Positions 52,784 through 63,993 of a DNA stretch of 64,000 nucleotides are shown one piece after another. Within the stretch, counting starts at the first letter, position 1. Every line of letters begins with the position of its first letter. A program made the position numbers and the translations under genes. The stretch spans positions 434,001 through 498,000 of the forward strand of contig WHVD01000061.1 in the NCBI GenBank assembly GCA_015178975.1, in the 5' to 3' direction. The notes below the pieces were generated by a model that was not told where the DNA came from, ran no database searches, and saw only the letters and a program-made list of their open reading frames with translations. This DNA comes from Hysterangium stoloniferum. Taxonomy: Eukaryota; Basidiomycota; Agaricomycetes; Hysterangiales; Hysterangiaceae.

Positions 52784-55223
52784 ATGAGTTTGTTGAGTGA
52801 CAAGGGTAAGGTTTGCCTCCGTTTTCTCAACTTTCGTAACTTTTGATAACTTTCGTTCAAGGGATGTCCCCAATGAAGAAATGTGGTGGCCATTCTATTA
52901 TCACAAAACACAAGCCAAAGCCAAAGCCAAAGCCAAAGCTGGCAAGACTGACCATCACCAAGTTGAAAATGGCCAAAGACGTCTTGATAAAAAAGCAAGG
53001 ATTCGCGAAAAGTACAAACGTCAAATACGACCAACGGCTCCGTGAGGCGAGAACATGGTTGAAGGAGCTGGTGGAAACAGAGCAATCCCCCACAATTCCT
53101 TTAGGGGCAGATGAACTTGACAGTTTTGACTGGATGCCGGGAGAGCTAGAAGGTGCATTCAACAACATACCAACTCGGGCTTCACTTTGGGTTCTTGGGT
53201 TGTTTATCGCATACAAGTGCTTCACCCAGAAGACTAAAGTGACAACAGCATGGCAGATACATGCAGCATTCAAACAGGTGTGGGAAACTGTGTATGTAAA
53301 TAAAAATTACTAGTGTCTTCTGTGTATTATCACTGATGTTGTATGGTACATATAATTAGGGACCCTAATGGAAGATGGTCTGGCCCCTGGTGATGGGATC
53401 ATGAGAAAGGGGCTGGTTGTGGCAATCCAGCCAATTCTCGAGAAGTTGAACGCACAATTGATGCCATCAAATGCCATGATGGAAATGAGGGGAGCCATTC
53501 ACACTCTGCAGCGATGACGAAACAGGATATGGACAGAATGGTTCAATGGTCAAATAAGCTTTGTCCAGATTCAAGGCTAGAAGAACTTGGAAAGCTATCC
53601 CAGGGAGAATACTGGAAGCAACTTCCTTTTGCTGTCAAGCACTTTATGATGCGTGCATTTGCTACAAGTGGATTCACCCTATGGACCCAGTGCACCTTTT
53701 GCAGCTACTGATTGAAGTGAAGTGCCAGAGTTTGACTATTTAATTTATTTCAGGAATTTTGAACTTGCCAAGCTACAGTATAAACATCTCACCATGGACC
53801 TCAAGACAAACGATGATTACAGGTATGCCCATTTCAAGGTCTCTTTACTTGATAGGAAGAACTGGGCTCACCATCAAACCAGAGATGAAATTATACATGG
53901 TTAGTTCTCTCTCTTTTTTTGGCTTTCATTTTGAAATGAATATATCAATAGGGCACGAATACCAGATATATGAACAGCCAGAGAATCTGAACATCGACAT
54001 GTATTTCCATTTTCTTCGGTGGCTCAAATTTTCCGAACAATTCATTTACCACCGTCCACTAGAAATGGACGACTACATTTTTCCTGCGATAGGCTCCAAT
54101 GGAATTGCCCAGATCGAGACCCCCATTCCCCATGAAACCATTCAAAAATGGCTTGACGAGTTTGTTGGGGCATGTGAGATTAATTTGGGTCAAGGCTGGC
54201 TGACAACACACTGTTTTCGCCAAGGTGGAGCACAGTATTGTTTTATGTATGCACACTTTGGGAAGTGATGGAGTCTGGCAGTCATTCGGTGGTGGGGAGG
54301 ATGGGGTGAAGGAGAACATGTATGTCCTCTTAATGGTTTTGTGGCACAGATATCTAACTAAATCCTAACTAAACTAACCCCTCCCCCTAAACCCCCCCCC
54401 ACCCGCAATAATCACAGTGGGACACGCTGATTCGGTACCTGCTGGACGAACTCTATCACTATGAAGAATCTCACGGTGACGCCCTCCAGCTGATCTCTCA
54501 TGAAGCTGACAGGTCATTTCTCAGTGAACACATTGAGATGCGGTCGCCTTCGAAACTCGAGCTACGTGAAATGATGGTGGCGCAGACGAAGGCACTCGAA
54601 GAAAGCATCCTCACCTCTTTAACTGCTGCCGCTGTTGGTAACACCGCCATCTTTGCTGCTTTGGGCGACAGGAACACTGACGACCCAGGAGGGGTGGACT
54701 ATGCTGGCCCACACTCTTGACCATCCCAAACGACACTGAGGGAGATGGATGAGATCGATACGGATATGAACGCAGGCCCTGCTGTGCTCACCTTGCCGGA
54801 AAACCGCAAGCTGTGTATCCCATCAATCGCATGGAAAGGCGCTGCATCTACGCTGGAAGCAGATAATCCGCAATTGGGAATGTGCCGATCCACCCCGTGG
54901 CCACTACATCCCACTCAAGGATTGGGATCCTGAATGGCTGAGAGGGGAGAATCGGACGATGTTCGGCGTGAAGTATTGCCAAAGGAAGCTGGTCACGATC
55001 GAGTACATCGACAGGTGAGTCCTCGTGCATCGTTTATCTGTCCGTTGATTTCTCAATTCTCGATTCACATTCACACCGTTGCAGATGTCAGCGAGATGAG
55101 ACGGTCTTTCTCACTAAATGGCCGGCTGCCCGTGAAGGTCCAAAAAGATTGCTCAAAGCAATCACGGACGATCTGAAGGACAGGAAGCTCATCAAATCAC
55201 GAAGGTGTCACAAGTTCAAATGA
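52784..55223 (+). pseudogene. Tyrosine recombinase, multi-exon, decayed
   Basis: Seven exons fit GT-AG rules: 52784-52805, 52862-53291, 53360-53689, 53754-53899, 53952-54319, 54418-55014 and 55085-55223. The N-terminal part has a Lys/Pro repeat (KPKPKPKPK) and a domain reading KYDQRLREARTWLKEL. The catalytic region shows TSGFTLWT-Q-NFELAKL, where family relatives as I recall them have Arg at the first catalytic position. Then come THCFRQGGAQYC (the H-x-x-R box), IRWWGGW and LIRYLLDELYHYEE, where the nucleophilic Tyr would lie. In-frame TGA codons are at 53391, 54266 and 54718, the latter two where Arg fits. A frameshift is near 54840, before KDWDPEWL. The C-terminus is Lys-rich and ends at 55223. 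Such enzymes cut and rejoin DNA to move or integrate elements. The present copy is inactive. Confidence 0.78.
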
Positions 55224-55261
55224 TAAAGATAAAATAAATAAATTTAACATTGCACGCAAAA

Positions 55262-55500
55262 CGATGACGACAATGACACGATACGCCACAACGACACGAT
55301 ACGCCACAATGACACGATACGCCATAACGACACGATACGCCACAACAACACGATACGCCACAACAACACCATATGCCACAATGACACCATACGCCACAAC
55401 GACACCATACGCCACAACGACACCATACGCCACAATGACACCATATGCCACAATGACACCATACACCACAATGACACCATACACCATGATGACACCACCC
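55262..55500 (+). repeat. 18-bp minisatellite downstream of the recombinase gene
   Basis: About 13 units of ACGACACGATACGCCACA and variants; later units have CCATACGCC in place of CGATACGCC. Same unit length as the array at 1626 but unrelated sequence. Confidence 0.9.
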
Positions 55501-55523
55501 ACCACCACTACTACCACCCAGAC

Positions 55524-55997
55524 TGTGAAGGGTATGCTTTTACCACAGTTTCATTGTGGTAAAACACTCCTTTTATTTTATTTATATTTTACATATTTTA
55601 TTCATATTTTTCTATCTTTCATATTCTTCGAATCTTGCATATTTCATTAGTTCGAAGCATTGTGTATACTTGTGGGTGCACTCAGCACCAATTAGAACTC
55701 AGACACACTTTAACCCAAGAACCACCACTCGTAAGACACAAACTAGGTCTACTACGAGCGGTGATCAGGGTAATGTGTCAGCTACTGCATAAGTAGCAAT
55801 ATCTGAACTACTAAACACTTCTGGCCTCGAACTATAACAGTCGAGGCCTCCACTCGAACCATCACACTCGTTGACTCCTTCGTCATCTTGTGCTCTTTCT
55901 CTCATTTTCTCTTATATTGCACCGAATAGGTCAATATCCTCTTTTTCTACTCATTTCTTCGTATATAGAACGGTCTGAACTTCTACCACTCTTCACA
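55524..55997 (+). repeat. Short, divergent family B solo LTR
   Basis: 474 bp, TGTGAAGGGTATGC...CTCTTCACA, TSD CAGAC at 55519-55523 and 55998-56002. It lacks the 26-bp palindrome but has a GGCCTCGA / TCGAGGCC hairpin in place of the GAACTCGA / TCGAGTTC hairpin of the 9050 copy. Confidence 0.9.
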
Positions 55998-56382
55998 CAG
56001 ACTGTACATTTCAACTGTCATTTTATATACTAAGTCATTTCAGTCTCAGTCTCAATGTTATACACACTCAAAAAGTCGTCCCCAAGTTGCGTGAAAGACT
56101 TGCTTTAGATACACACACAAACAATCATTTTTTTTTCATTATGTACAAGAAGAAAGAGAGAGAAAGAGAGAGATGAATACCATTGATAACATAGCAAGGA
56201 AGGCAGGGGAAAGCCGGGGGGTGCAGATCGCCACTCTAAGGTGCCAGCAGAGGAGGAAGGGAAAAAGGGGAGGAAGAGATTCAGTAAAATGCTGGCTGGC
56301 TGGCTGGCTGGCTGGCAGACGGAAAGGGGGGGGAGACTCTCCAAACGAGCTCGGGTTCTCTCTCTCTCTCTCTGGGTGTGAT
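55998..56382. other. Simple-sequence-rich spacer
   Basis: Contains AGAGAG and a GGCT tandem run (about 56293-56314). No gene seen. Confidence 0.5.
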
Positions 56383-56696
56383 TGAACTGAGAGTGAGAGA
56401 TTCATGTTGTTGTTGTTGTCATCATCATCATCATCATCATCATCGTATTGTCTGTTGAGAACCACTGGGGAATCAGAGGAAGGGGTCGTTGGCGTGCAGG
56501 AGTGGGGGTCACTTTATCATGTGGAGTATCAGTATTGGTGAACTGAGAGCGAGAGATTCATGTTGTTGTTGTCATCGTCATCGTCATCATAGCATAATCA
56601 TCAATCGTAGCGTCAGTTGAGAACTGCTGGGGATCAGAGGAAGGGGTCACCGGTGTCGTGCAGGAGTGGGGGTCACTTTATCATGGGTGGAGTATC
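56383..56696. repeat. Tandem duplication of about 155 bp
   Basis: Two copies start at 56383 and 56539 (TGAACTGAGAG) and end GGAGTATC. They include GTT and CAT microsatellites of different length and a CAGAGGAAGGGGTC segment. Confidence 0.88.
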
Positions 56697-57039
56697 GCCT
56701 GGTTATCACTAGGATGCCATACAGCTAGCAGGTCACGGTCAGATATATACACTATATATATGTAAGTCAGTGACATACCAACACCACCATAAGGCCCACC
56801 CACTGTGCGGCACAATTGGGTCTGCATAAGCACCTTTTTTTGGTCTTGGTCTCGGAGGTTTGAAGAGTCCGATGGATGGCAGTTTTCTTATCTTAAAAAT
56901 ATCGCCATCAATCCCATCAGTCGACACACCACCTTACCCCACCTTACCTTTCAAACCAAGGAGACCGGGAGCAAGAGGGGGGATTAAAAAAAGATGTGTG
57001 CACTTTGATAACGCCTGGGGTGAGAGCACGGTGTGTGCA

Positions 57040-57600
57040 GTGTGGGGGGTGAATGCCTGCAGTGTGCGGTGCGTAGTGCACAGTGTGTGGCCGGCCAGTG
57101 GTGGTGTGCAGTCGGTGGGTGGTGTGGTGGTGGTGTTGTGTGTGTCTGTGTGTCTGTTGGGGCGATTGGGCTGCCGCCACCACTGCCGTGCACAATTCCA
57201 CATTACATATTTTCATTCATTTCATGACCTGGTTTCAAATGGTGGCGGCGGCGACGATGGTCCGTGGTCCGTGCTTCGTGCTTCATGCTTCGTGGGGTTG
57301 GGGGGTGGGGTGATGTGGGGTGGTTGGGTGGTGGTTGCTGGTGGGCGGCCGGTGGTGGTGTGCAGTTGGTGGGTGGTGTGGTGGTGGTGTTGTGTGTGTG
57401 TGTTGGGGCGATTGGGGGGCCGCCATGCCCCGTTCATTCGTTTGAAACCAGGTCATGAAATGGCAGCGGCGATGGTGGTCCGTGGTCTGTGGTCCGTGGT
57501 TCGTGGTTCGTGGTTCGTGGTTCGTGGGGTTGGGGGGTGAGATGAGGTGGGGAGGTTGGGTGGTGGTTGGCGGTGGTGGGAGGGTGGTGGTTGGACTTGG
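57040..57600. repeat. GT-rich duplicated block with a 22-bp inverted repeat
   Basis: GGTGGT-rich sequence containing two similar blocks (about 57090-57180 and 57345-57425). The inverted repeat arms at 57218-57239 and 57441-57462 are perfect (CATTTCATGACC... against ...GGTCATGAAATG). ORFs across it on both strands are compositional artefacts. Confidence 0.8.
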
Positions 57601-57716
57601 TGTGGTCAGGTCACGTGCGGTAACCGGCCAAGCAAGCCGGCATGGCCCACATCGGGGGGTGGGGCTGGGGGTGGTCCGGGGACCCGGCCCCCCTTTCCCC
57701 ACACCCTGCGCCACCG

Positions 57717-59754
57717 TAAATCTGGCGAAGTAAGTTGCTGATTTGTGAAAATAGGTTTCAGGTTGTGTGGGTTTACCGTGGCATTGTTAGGATATGTACA
57801 GGGCGGGTCTCTGGAGAAACCCACGGAATATTCAGTAGGACTTGGCTTCAGCTTATAGGCTGCACCCTCGCTAGATCGTGTCGTCCAATTTCAGACAGGC
57901 AGACGGGAATCCTGGGGAGTCCGGGTGGGGGGTCGTGGGTCGTGAGTCGTAAGTCAGAGGTCGTGGGTCGTGAGTTGAGACTGGTGAGAGATAGATGCGC
58001 TGGAGCCCATGGGCTCCCACTAGTGAGAGCAATGTGAATCAAGCAAGGGTTTAGAGCAAAAAATGGATTAGATTACTGGGGGGAATCTAAGCTAATTTTC
58101 TGACTGGATTGTATGTACAACATCTGCCAGTTTAAATAGACTGTGGAGTAAATGTCATACCGAATCCAGTAATAATGAAACGAAGCAAGCAAAACATAAA
58201 ACGGGAATAGTAAACACCAAATTGGTGTTAGGAATGGGACGGAATGGAGTGGAGTCTGAATTGTGACAAAGCATAACCCATAACAGGAAACGGAGTGGGA
58301 GCGGAGTCCAAATCGTGACAGGTCATTTGACTAAAACGGGAATGGGGCTCAATTAGAGTGGTGACGGGATTCTGAGCAGGGTCTGGTGACTGATGCGTGG
58401 GACGAAGACGGACATAGACAGAGATGGAGTCTGGGGGAAGTCCGGTGACTGATATGTGTCGTAATGAGGTCGAACGTAACAAGTCTTGATGTACGGAGTC
58501 TGGGCAGGAAATCCTATAAACAGACATTTGGTGCATGTAGGGTGTGGTGGCATACAGGTTAGTGCCCAGAGTCCGGTGGGATTGTCCAGTCGTAACAGGC
58601 ATAGTCGTTGCTCCCCTCTTTAGGATAGACGTCCCATCGTCTAGTTAAAGCATCGGGTTTGCCACTGAGATGGCCAGGTCGAAAACGGATAGTCATATTG
58701 AAGGCGGATAAGTATTCAGACCAATTTTTGTGGTAGAAAAGTATTCCAGGTTTTTGTGATCTGTTACAACATCAATTGGAGTTCCCGAGCCTTCCAAATA
58801 GTGTTGCCACATTTTGAAAGCTGAAAAAATTGCCAGGAGTTCCTTATCATGAACATCATAATTGAGCTCTGCTCTGGTAAAAGTCTGGGACAGAAAAGCC
58901 ACAGGGTGAACTTCTCCATCGGAGTCCTGGATAGACAGAATGGCTCCAAGTGCATAGTCCGAGGCATCTGTTTCAACAATGAGCAGGAAGTCTGGTTTCC
59001 AATGTGACAGAATAGGAGCTGAAGAAAAAGAATTTTTTAAAAGATTGAAAGCTTTTTGACACTTATCGTTAAAATTCCACGGAGTATCCTTATGTGTAAG
59101 ATGGGTAAGGGGAACCAGGATGTTGGAATATCCACAGATAAACCATTGGTAAAAATTGGCAAAGCCGAGGAATGATTGTATATCTTTAACTTTTCGGGGT
59201 TCAGGCCTATCTTTGATGACTTGCACTTTAGTTTCATCCATGCGGAGTCTGTTGGGTCCCATTATGAAACCCAGGTATTCCATGGAGTCCGTGTCAAAAG
59301 TACATTTTTTACCATTCGCGAATAAACCATGTTGTCTGAGTCTCCAGAGAACTTCACAGACTTGTTCCACAGGATTCTTGGAGTAGATAAGAATGTCGAC
59401 CAAGTAAACAATAACACATACATTGAGCATGTCAGAAAAAATGTCATTGATAAAATGCTGAAAAACAGACGGAGCATTGGTGAGTCCAAAGGGCATCACC
59501 AACCACTCAAAGGCCCCATAGCAGGTTCTAAAAGTGGTTTTCCATTCGTCACCAGCGGCGATCTGGACCAAGTGATAGGCATGTTTGAGATCTATTTTGG
59601 TGTAAATCTGGGCATTCCATGGGGCATCGAGCAGATCAGATATAAGTGGAAGTGGATACTTATCCTTTTTGGTGATAGCATTGAGTCCTCTGAAATCAAC
59701 ACATAGTCTAAGGGATCCATCCTTTTTTTCTGACAAACAGAACAGGCGCTCCAA
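57717..59754 (-). pseudogene. Element M reverse transcriptase and RNase H
   Basis: The open stretch 58693-59754 encodes RT ([28 protein letters not shown]) with the catalytic box changed to YLVD. RNase H follows with VETDASD, HDKELLAIF and [11 protein letters not shown] frameshift near 58730 leads to the linker ([14 protein letters not shown]). An E solo LTR at 57785-58597 interrupts the linker, which continues to about 57717 (NPHNLKPIFTNQQL), where the 9-kb insertion starts. Confidence 0.88.
57785..58597 (-). repeat. Family E solo LTR
   Basis: 813 bp, TSD GGCAT at 57780-57784 and 58598-58602. The hairpin motif is at about 57840-57866. Confidence 0.95.
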
Positions 59755-60640
59755 AAGGAGACTTTGAGGGTCTGATAAAACCTATGGACAAATGTTCATC
59801 CAGGAAATCATGGATCGCGGAAAGTTCTGTGGATGAGAGTGGGTAAATATGTCCTAGGGGTGGCTGGGCGCCTTCTTCGAGATCGATTTTTAAGTCGTAT
59901 TCTCTGTGGGGTGGAAGCCAGTCAGCTTTCCGCTTGCTAAAAACATCCACAAAGTCATGATATTTCTCCGGGATGCCTTCTAGGTCAGCGGCTTGCTCAG
60001 ATGTGGATACCGGGGTTGAAAAATGTCCAGTTGCTTCATCAATTTTTAAGTTGATAGTGAATGCCTGGGACCCATCCATTTTTGTAGCCCTAATAAAAGC
60101 TGCAGCATTAATCAGAGAAATAGACAGAGGTGCCGTGGGTTCCGGGGAAGCCAAGGGTGCCGTAGGGATCACAGGAGTCCTCGAGACTGCAGGTGCCGGG
60201 AAGGCCATGGGTGCCATGGAGGCCGTGATGGGCGCAGTTTCCTCAGCTGCCACGGGGGTCCGGAATGTTATACTGTTAGCTATCCAGTCAATCAACAGAT
60301 TGTAGTGGGTAAGCCAGTTGTGTCCTAGGACCACTGAGCAACTTGAGTCTAACTGGGTCACATAGAAAGTGACCAATTGAGATGTTCCACACGGGAAACA
60401 GATGGATAAATCACAAGCTTGGGTAACAACCCAATTACTTGTGCCATCAAAGAGGCCGAGGCCGATGGGATTTATCGGATAAGTTGACAACAAATTTTTT
60501 TGCATGAATTTTGTATCTAAAAAACAATGAGTCAAGCCAGAATCTATAAGAGCTGAAAAAATGAATTTCAGAATCATATTAGACATAAGTTTAGTGAAAA
60601 ATGAATCAGAATGCGAAAGAGCAGATGCATTGAGACGGGT
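59708..60640 (-). pseudogene. Element M aspartic protease and linker to RT
   Basis: The active-site segment is ALIDSGLTH (about 60535-60560), then LDSSCSVVLGHNWLTHYN. A linker follows rich in Ala/Pro with repeats of APITA and AP-type motifs, then EKYHDFVDVFSKRKADWLPPHREYD and IRPSKSPFGAPVLFVRK at the RT start. The frame shifts near 59720 into RT. Confidence 0.85.
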
Positions 60641-60702
60641 AAACTCTTGAATGTGCGGAGAGGCAACGCAACCCCCAACCCGCATGGAGTCTGCGGGGTT
60701 GC

Positions 60703-60952
60703 TTACTCTTTTTTCGAGTTGGAAGCCGGTTTGTCCTTCGATGGGGTTTCCTTGGAGGTCTTGGCTGTTCGACCCTTTGCAGAGTTTGCTTTTGCCAGTG
60801 GACATTCCGGGACACGATGACCAGGTTTTCCACACAAGAGACAAAGGTTATTGTCCATACGATGTTGTCTTTCCTGTGGGGTCAGTTTGCCATTGGGTCC
60901 GAGTTTGCCTGTGAGGTTGGGTTTTCTGGTCTGCTTGCTGGACTGTTGACCT

Positions 60953-60987
<35 letters not shown>

Positions 60988-61986
60988 AGAAAACTTTTTA
61001 TCGTTCTTCTTGTCAGATTGCATGGAGTTCTGGTTGCTGGTTGATGAGTTGTTATTGTTGGTTTTATTGGCTGTGGACTTGTGGACTTGTTTACTTTGTC
61101 CATGGAGGTCTCACAGGCAACTTCCGTGTGATGTTCCCAATAGCATACGTCCATGTTTTGAGCCTTGAGGCACATATGGGACAGGGTTTTTGGCTTGCCA
61201 TCTTCTCCTTTCGAGACTTTGTCTTTAAGGTGGGATGGCAAACTGGCATAGAATTGGTGGTGGAGAGTGGGATCACCCCACTGACAACGAGCTGCAAGAT
61301 TATTGAATTGGACGATGTAGTCCATGATGCACTGCATGTCCTTCATACGAAGATTTGTGAGACTGTTCTCAGCTTCTCCAGTTGGGTCATACAGGCCAAA
61401 GTTGGTTTAAAGCTCCTCAACAAAAGCATCCCAATCTTTGAGCCAGAGCAGCTCTTCCTCGGAAAGTCTGCTAAAAGCCGGTTCAAACCATTTCAACACG
61501 GATCCCAACAAGTATGAAAGTGTGTAGTTGACTTTTCAGGAGTCCATGGAGAATGCGGTGGATTGATCGTGGAAATTGATGTGACATTGCATGAGGAAAG
61601 TAGAGAGTTTGTTTGGGTTGGAACCCATGAAGGGTTCTGGAGCATTGACTTTTGACCATGGGGGTTCCAGATCTTTCTTTTTGCCTTCTCCAAGCATATG
61701 ATTCATCAACCTTTCTAAAGTGATTGCTAAATACTCAGAGGTGGGATCCGAAAGCGGTGGTCAATTACTAGACAGAGATTTTTGACACCTTTGCCCTTGT
61801 CGGGGGCCACAGACTCGTCCTTGTGCTCGGATTCATCCTGGTTTTCTGGGACTTCTTCGATACAGGCTTCTTCCATGGCTTCCAACTGGTTCGCGAGTGT
61901 CTGGCTGGTATACAAAGTTAACAGGGAATGAAGAGTCAACGGTCCAGGTAATGATCCCTGTGTGTCACTTTTCTTCTTGGTGGCAT
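60703..61986 (-). pseudogene. Element M gag
   Basis: Starts at 61986 (MPPRRKVTHRD), about 45 nt inside the 5' LTR. Capsid motifs KVNAPEPFMGSNPNKL and LGSVLKWFEPAF are followed by DYIVQFNNLAARC and FYASLPSHLKDKVS. A polyasparagine/threonine run (about 60953-60986) comes from a GTT microsatellite. The zinc knuckle CLLCGKPGHRVPEC (C-x2-C-x4-H-x4-C) lies near 60810-60850. Frameshifts and stops occur near 61920, 61700, 61540 and 60960. Confidence 0.85.
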
Positions 61987-62030
61987 ATTGAACAATCTGC
62001 GAGTCTTAGTCAGAAAATACTGTTAGGGTA

Positions 62031-62615
62031 TGTACATGGCAGGTTTCCGGAGAAACCCGCAGGATATCCAGTAGGACTTGGCTTCAGCTTACAGGCTGCA
62101 CCCTTGCGAGATTGTGTTGTCCAATTTCAGACAGGCAGATGGGAATCCTGGGGAGTCTGGGCGGGGTTCATGGGTCGAGGGGTCGTGGGTTGGAGGTTGT
62201 GGGTCGAGAGGTCGGGAGTCAAGATAAATAAGAGAGATAGATGCATCAGAGCCTGTGAGCTCTGACTAGCAAGAGCAGTGTAATTCAAGGAGGAGTTTAG
62301 AGCAGAAAATGTATTAGATTACTGGGGGGGAATCTAAGCCAATTTTCTGACTGGATTGTATGTACAACATCTGCCAGACTATATAGACTGTGGAATGGAT
62401 GATGGGTTTTCCAAGTGGGGTCCAGTGACTGATGTGTGGGACAAGGTTGTACTATTCCAGTGACTGATACACGATGTAATGAAGTCGAACATGGACAGGT
62501 CTGACGTACAGAGTCCGATGGGAATTCTGGTAAACTGACAATCAGTGTGTATAGGGCACAGGTATGCAGCATATAAGTTAGTGCCCAGAGTCTGGCAGGA
62601 ATTCCGGTCGTAACA
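62031..62615 (-). repeat. 5' LTR of element M (family E, internally deleted)
   Basis: 585 bp. Relative to other E LTRs it lacks about 240 bp, with the junction near 62398. TSD TTATA follows at 62616. The hairpin motif is at about 62078-62105. Confidence 0.9.
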
Positions 62616-62737
62616 TTATACCCCGGTAGATAAAACCATAAACATCACCAAAATATTTGCCAACATGCTCTATCATGCATAGTCCAAGGCACCATAATGT
62701 CATTATGTAATATCCATATATGGTAACAATATGAATA

Positions 62738-63993
62738 TTTTAATAGAGAGGGGTCATTGGATACCTTTTGTCACTGACAGGCTTTTGGCAGGAAATTACT
62801 TATATTTAGTACTTGGTACCCTTTGCCTTTAATACATCTGCAACCCTCCTAGGCATACTTTGAATCAAATACTGGCACACCTTTGCATCAATCTTGTACC
62901 ATTCCTCCACCACCCTCTCCCAAAGCTCTTCCATCCCCTGTAGTGCATTCTCATACCCTGCCAACTTCCTCTTCAGATGATTCCATAAGTGTTCAATGGG
63001 ATTCAGGTCAGGAGACTGTGCTGGCCATGAGAGAACCCTGAAACCATTTTCTTGGAACCAATTCTGGGCCTTCTTGCAGGTATGCTTGGGATCATTATCC
63101 TGCTGGAAAATGACATTATCTGCAGATTTAACATAATCCCTGAGGCTGGCTTGCAGGTCATCCTCCAGAATCTGTATGTAGAGATCCCCATCTATCCTTC
63201 CATCACTCTTGCATGCATAACCAACCAACCCCCCACAGCATACACCCCCATATCATCAAAGATCCACCACCAAACTTCAGAGTTCCCTCAACCAGCCTGT
63301 CACTCAAACCCTCCCCTGCCTTTTTCCACACCCACTTCCTACCATCTGACCCCAGCCTATTGATTTTTGTCTCATCAGACCACACCACCTTCTTCCAGTC
63401 CTCCACAGTCCAATCCTGATGTGCCAAAGCAAAGTCCATCCTCTCCTTCCTATGCTTCTTAGAAAGAAGAGGCCTTTTCTTCTTTACCACAAGCTTCATC
63501 CCAGCTGCCTTGAGTCCACGATGTACTGTTTGAGGATTGAGTGACTGATTGGTGATAGTGCAAAGTGCCTTTGTTGCATCTACAGCTGTATCAGCCTTCC
63601 CAAAGCTGACAAGATGTTGTGCAAAATGGATATTGGCTGTAGAGAGTTTGGAAGGACAACCACCAGAAGACTTAGAAAGGTCAGAATGATGTTTAGAGTG
63701 AAGTCTAGAGATAGTAGCAAAGCCATATCTAGTAGAAACTGAAATATGTTTAGCAGAATAGCCAGCATCAAGTAGAGAAAGGATCTCATGCTGGGCAGCA
63801 GGGGATAGAGGATGCAGAGTTGAAATTAGAAGAATCTTAGCTGTGAGAGCCCTTCTACTTATACTTTAGCACAGCATGATCACATGACATGTTGAAAAAT
63901 ATAAACAACTGCAAATAATCAACATTGTCATATGATTTTCATGCAAAAGCCTGTCAGTGACAAAAGGTATCCAATGACCCCTCTCTATTAAAA
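62738..63993 (-). mobile_element. Tc1/mariner-type DNA transposon
   Basis: Terminal inverted repeats of at least 50 bp (TTTTAATAGAGAGGGG... at both ends), flanked by TA at 62736-62737 and 63994-63995. 1,256 bp with one transposase gene. Both ends and the TA duplication are intact, so the copy inserted cleanly next to the 5' end of element M. Confidence 0.92.
62806..63838 (-). pseudogene. Tc1-like transposase with one frameshift
   Basis: Reading from 63838: an N-terminal helix-turn-helix region (LSPAAQHEILSLLDAGYS, SRYGF-like), then MKLVVKKKRPLLSKKHRKER and the first catalytic Asp (VVWSDETKI). A frameshift near 63225 follows GGGSLMIWGCM. The rest (62806-63228) has the second Asp (FQQDNDPKHT) and the third acid in LNPIEHLW, consistent with a Tc1-type DD34E triad. 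No in-frame ATG precedes the helix-turn-helix, so a start codon or a short first exon is lost. The enzyme would act by cut-and-paste at TA sites. Inactive as read, though the damage is limited. Confidence 0.85.

Larger units (their letters stand above)
48721..57716 (+). mobile_element. Approximately 9-kb insertion with a tyrosine recombinase gene (Crypton-like candidate)
   Basis: It splits the element M coding region between RNase H/linker (resuming at about 57717, reading QQLTSPDL) and the start of the integrase segment (about 48720, reading CTTFLVHPVV). It contains a decayed multi-exon tyrosine recombinase, satellite-like arrays and two later solo LTRs with their own TSDs. Boundaries are accurate to about 10 bp. 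No terminal inverted repeats or convincing long TSD were found, which fits a recombinase-mobilised element such as Cryptons but does not prove one insertion event. Confidence 0.55.
41272..62615 (-). mobile_element. Ty3/gypsy element M with antisense zinc-cluster gene, heavily interrupted
   Basis: E-type LTRs at 41272-42124 (3') and 62031-62615 (5') are flanked by TTATA (41267-41271 and 62616-62620). Minus-strand order is gag, protease, RT, RNase H, integrase, chromodomain-like tail, then a plus-strand spliced gene before the 3' LTR. Insertions are a J LTR, several E solo LTRs and a roughly 9-kb tracker of foreign DNA with a tyrosine recombinase gene. The polypurine tract AAGGGAGGGTAC abuts the 3' LTR; GTATTTTCTGAC follows the 5' LTR. 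All frames are broken. Confidence 0.88.

Noticed and set aside
48721-57716. Helitron origin of the 9-kb insertion
   Set aside because: The borders lack a TC start and a CTRR end with a hairpin at the right distance, and no Rep/helicase coding sequence is seen.
56860-57741. ORFs in GT-rich DNA on both strands
   Set aside because: Compositional artefacts in duplicated low-complexity sequence; no domain.
44534-62615. The E LTR at 44534 as an outer LTR of element M
   Set aside because: It has its own TSD (TAGCC), while the TTATA flanks match only the LTRs at 41272 and 62031.
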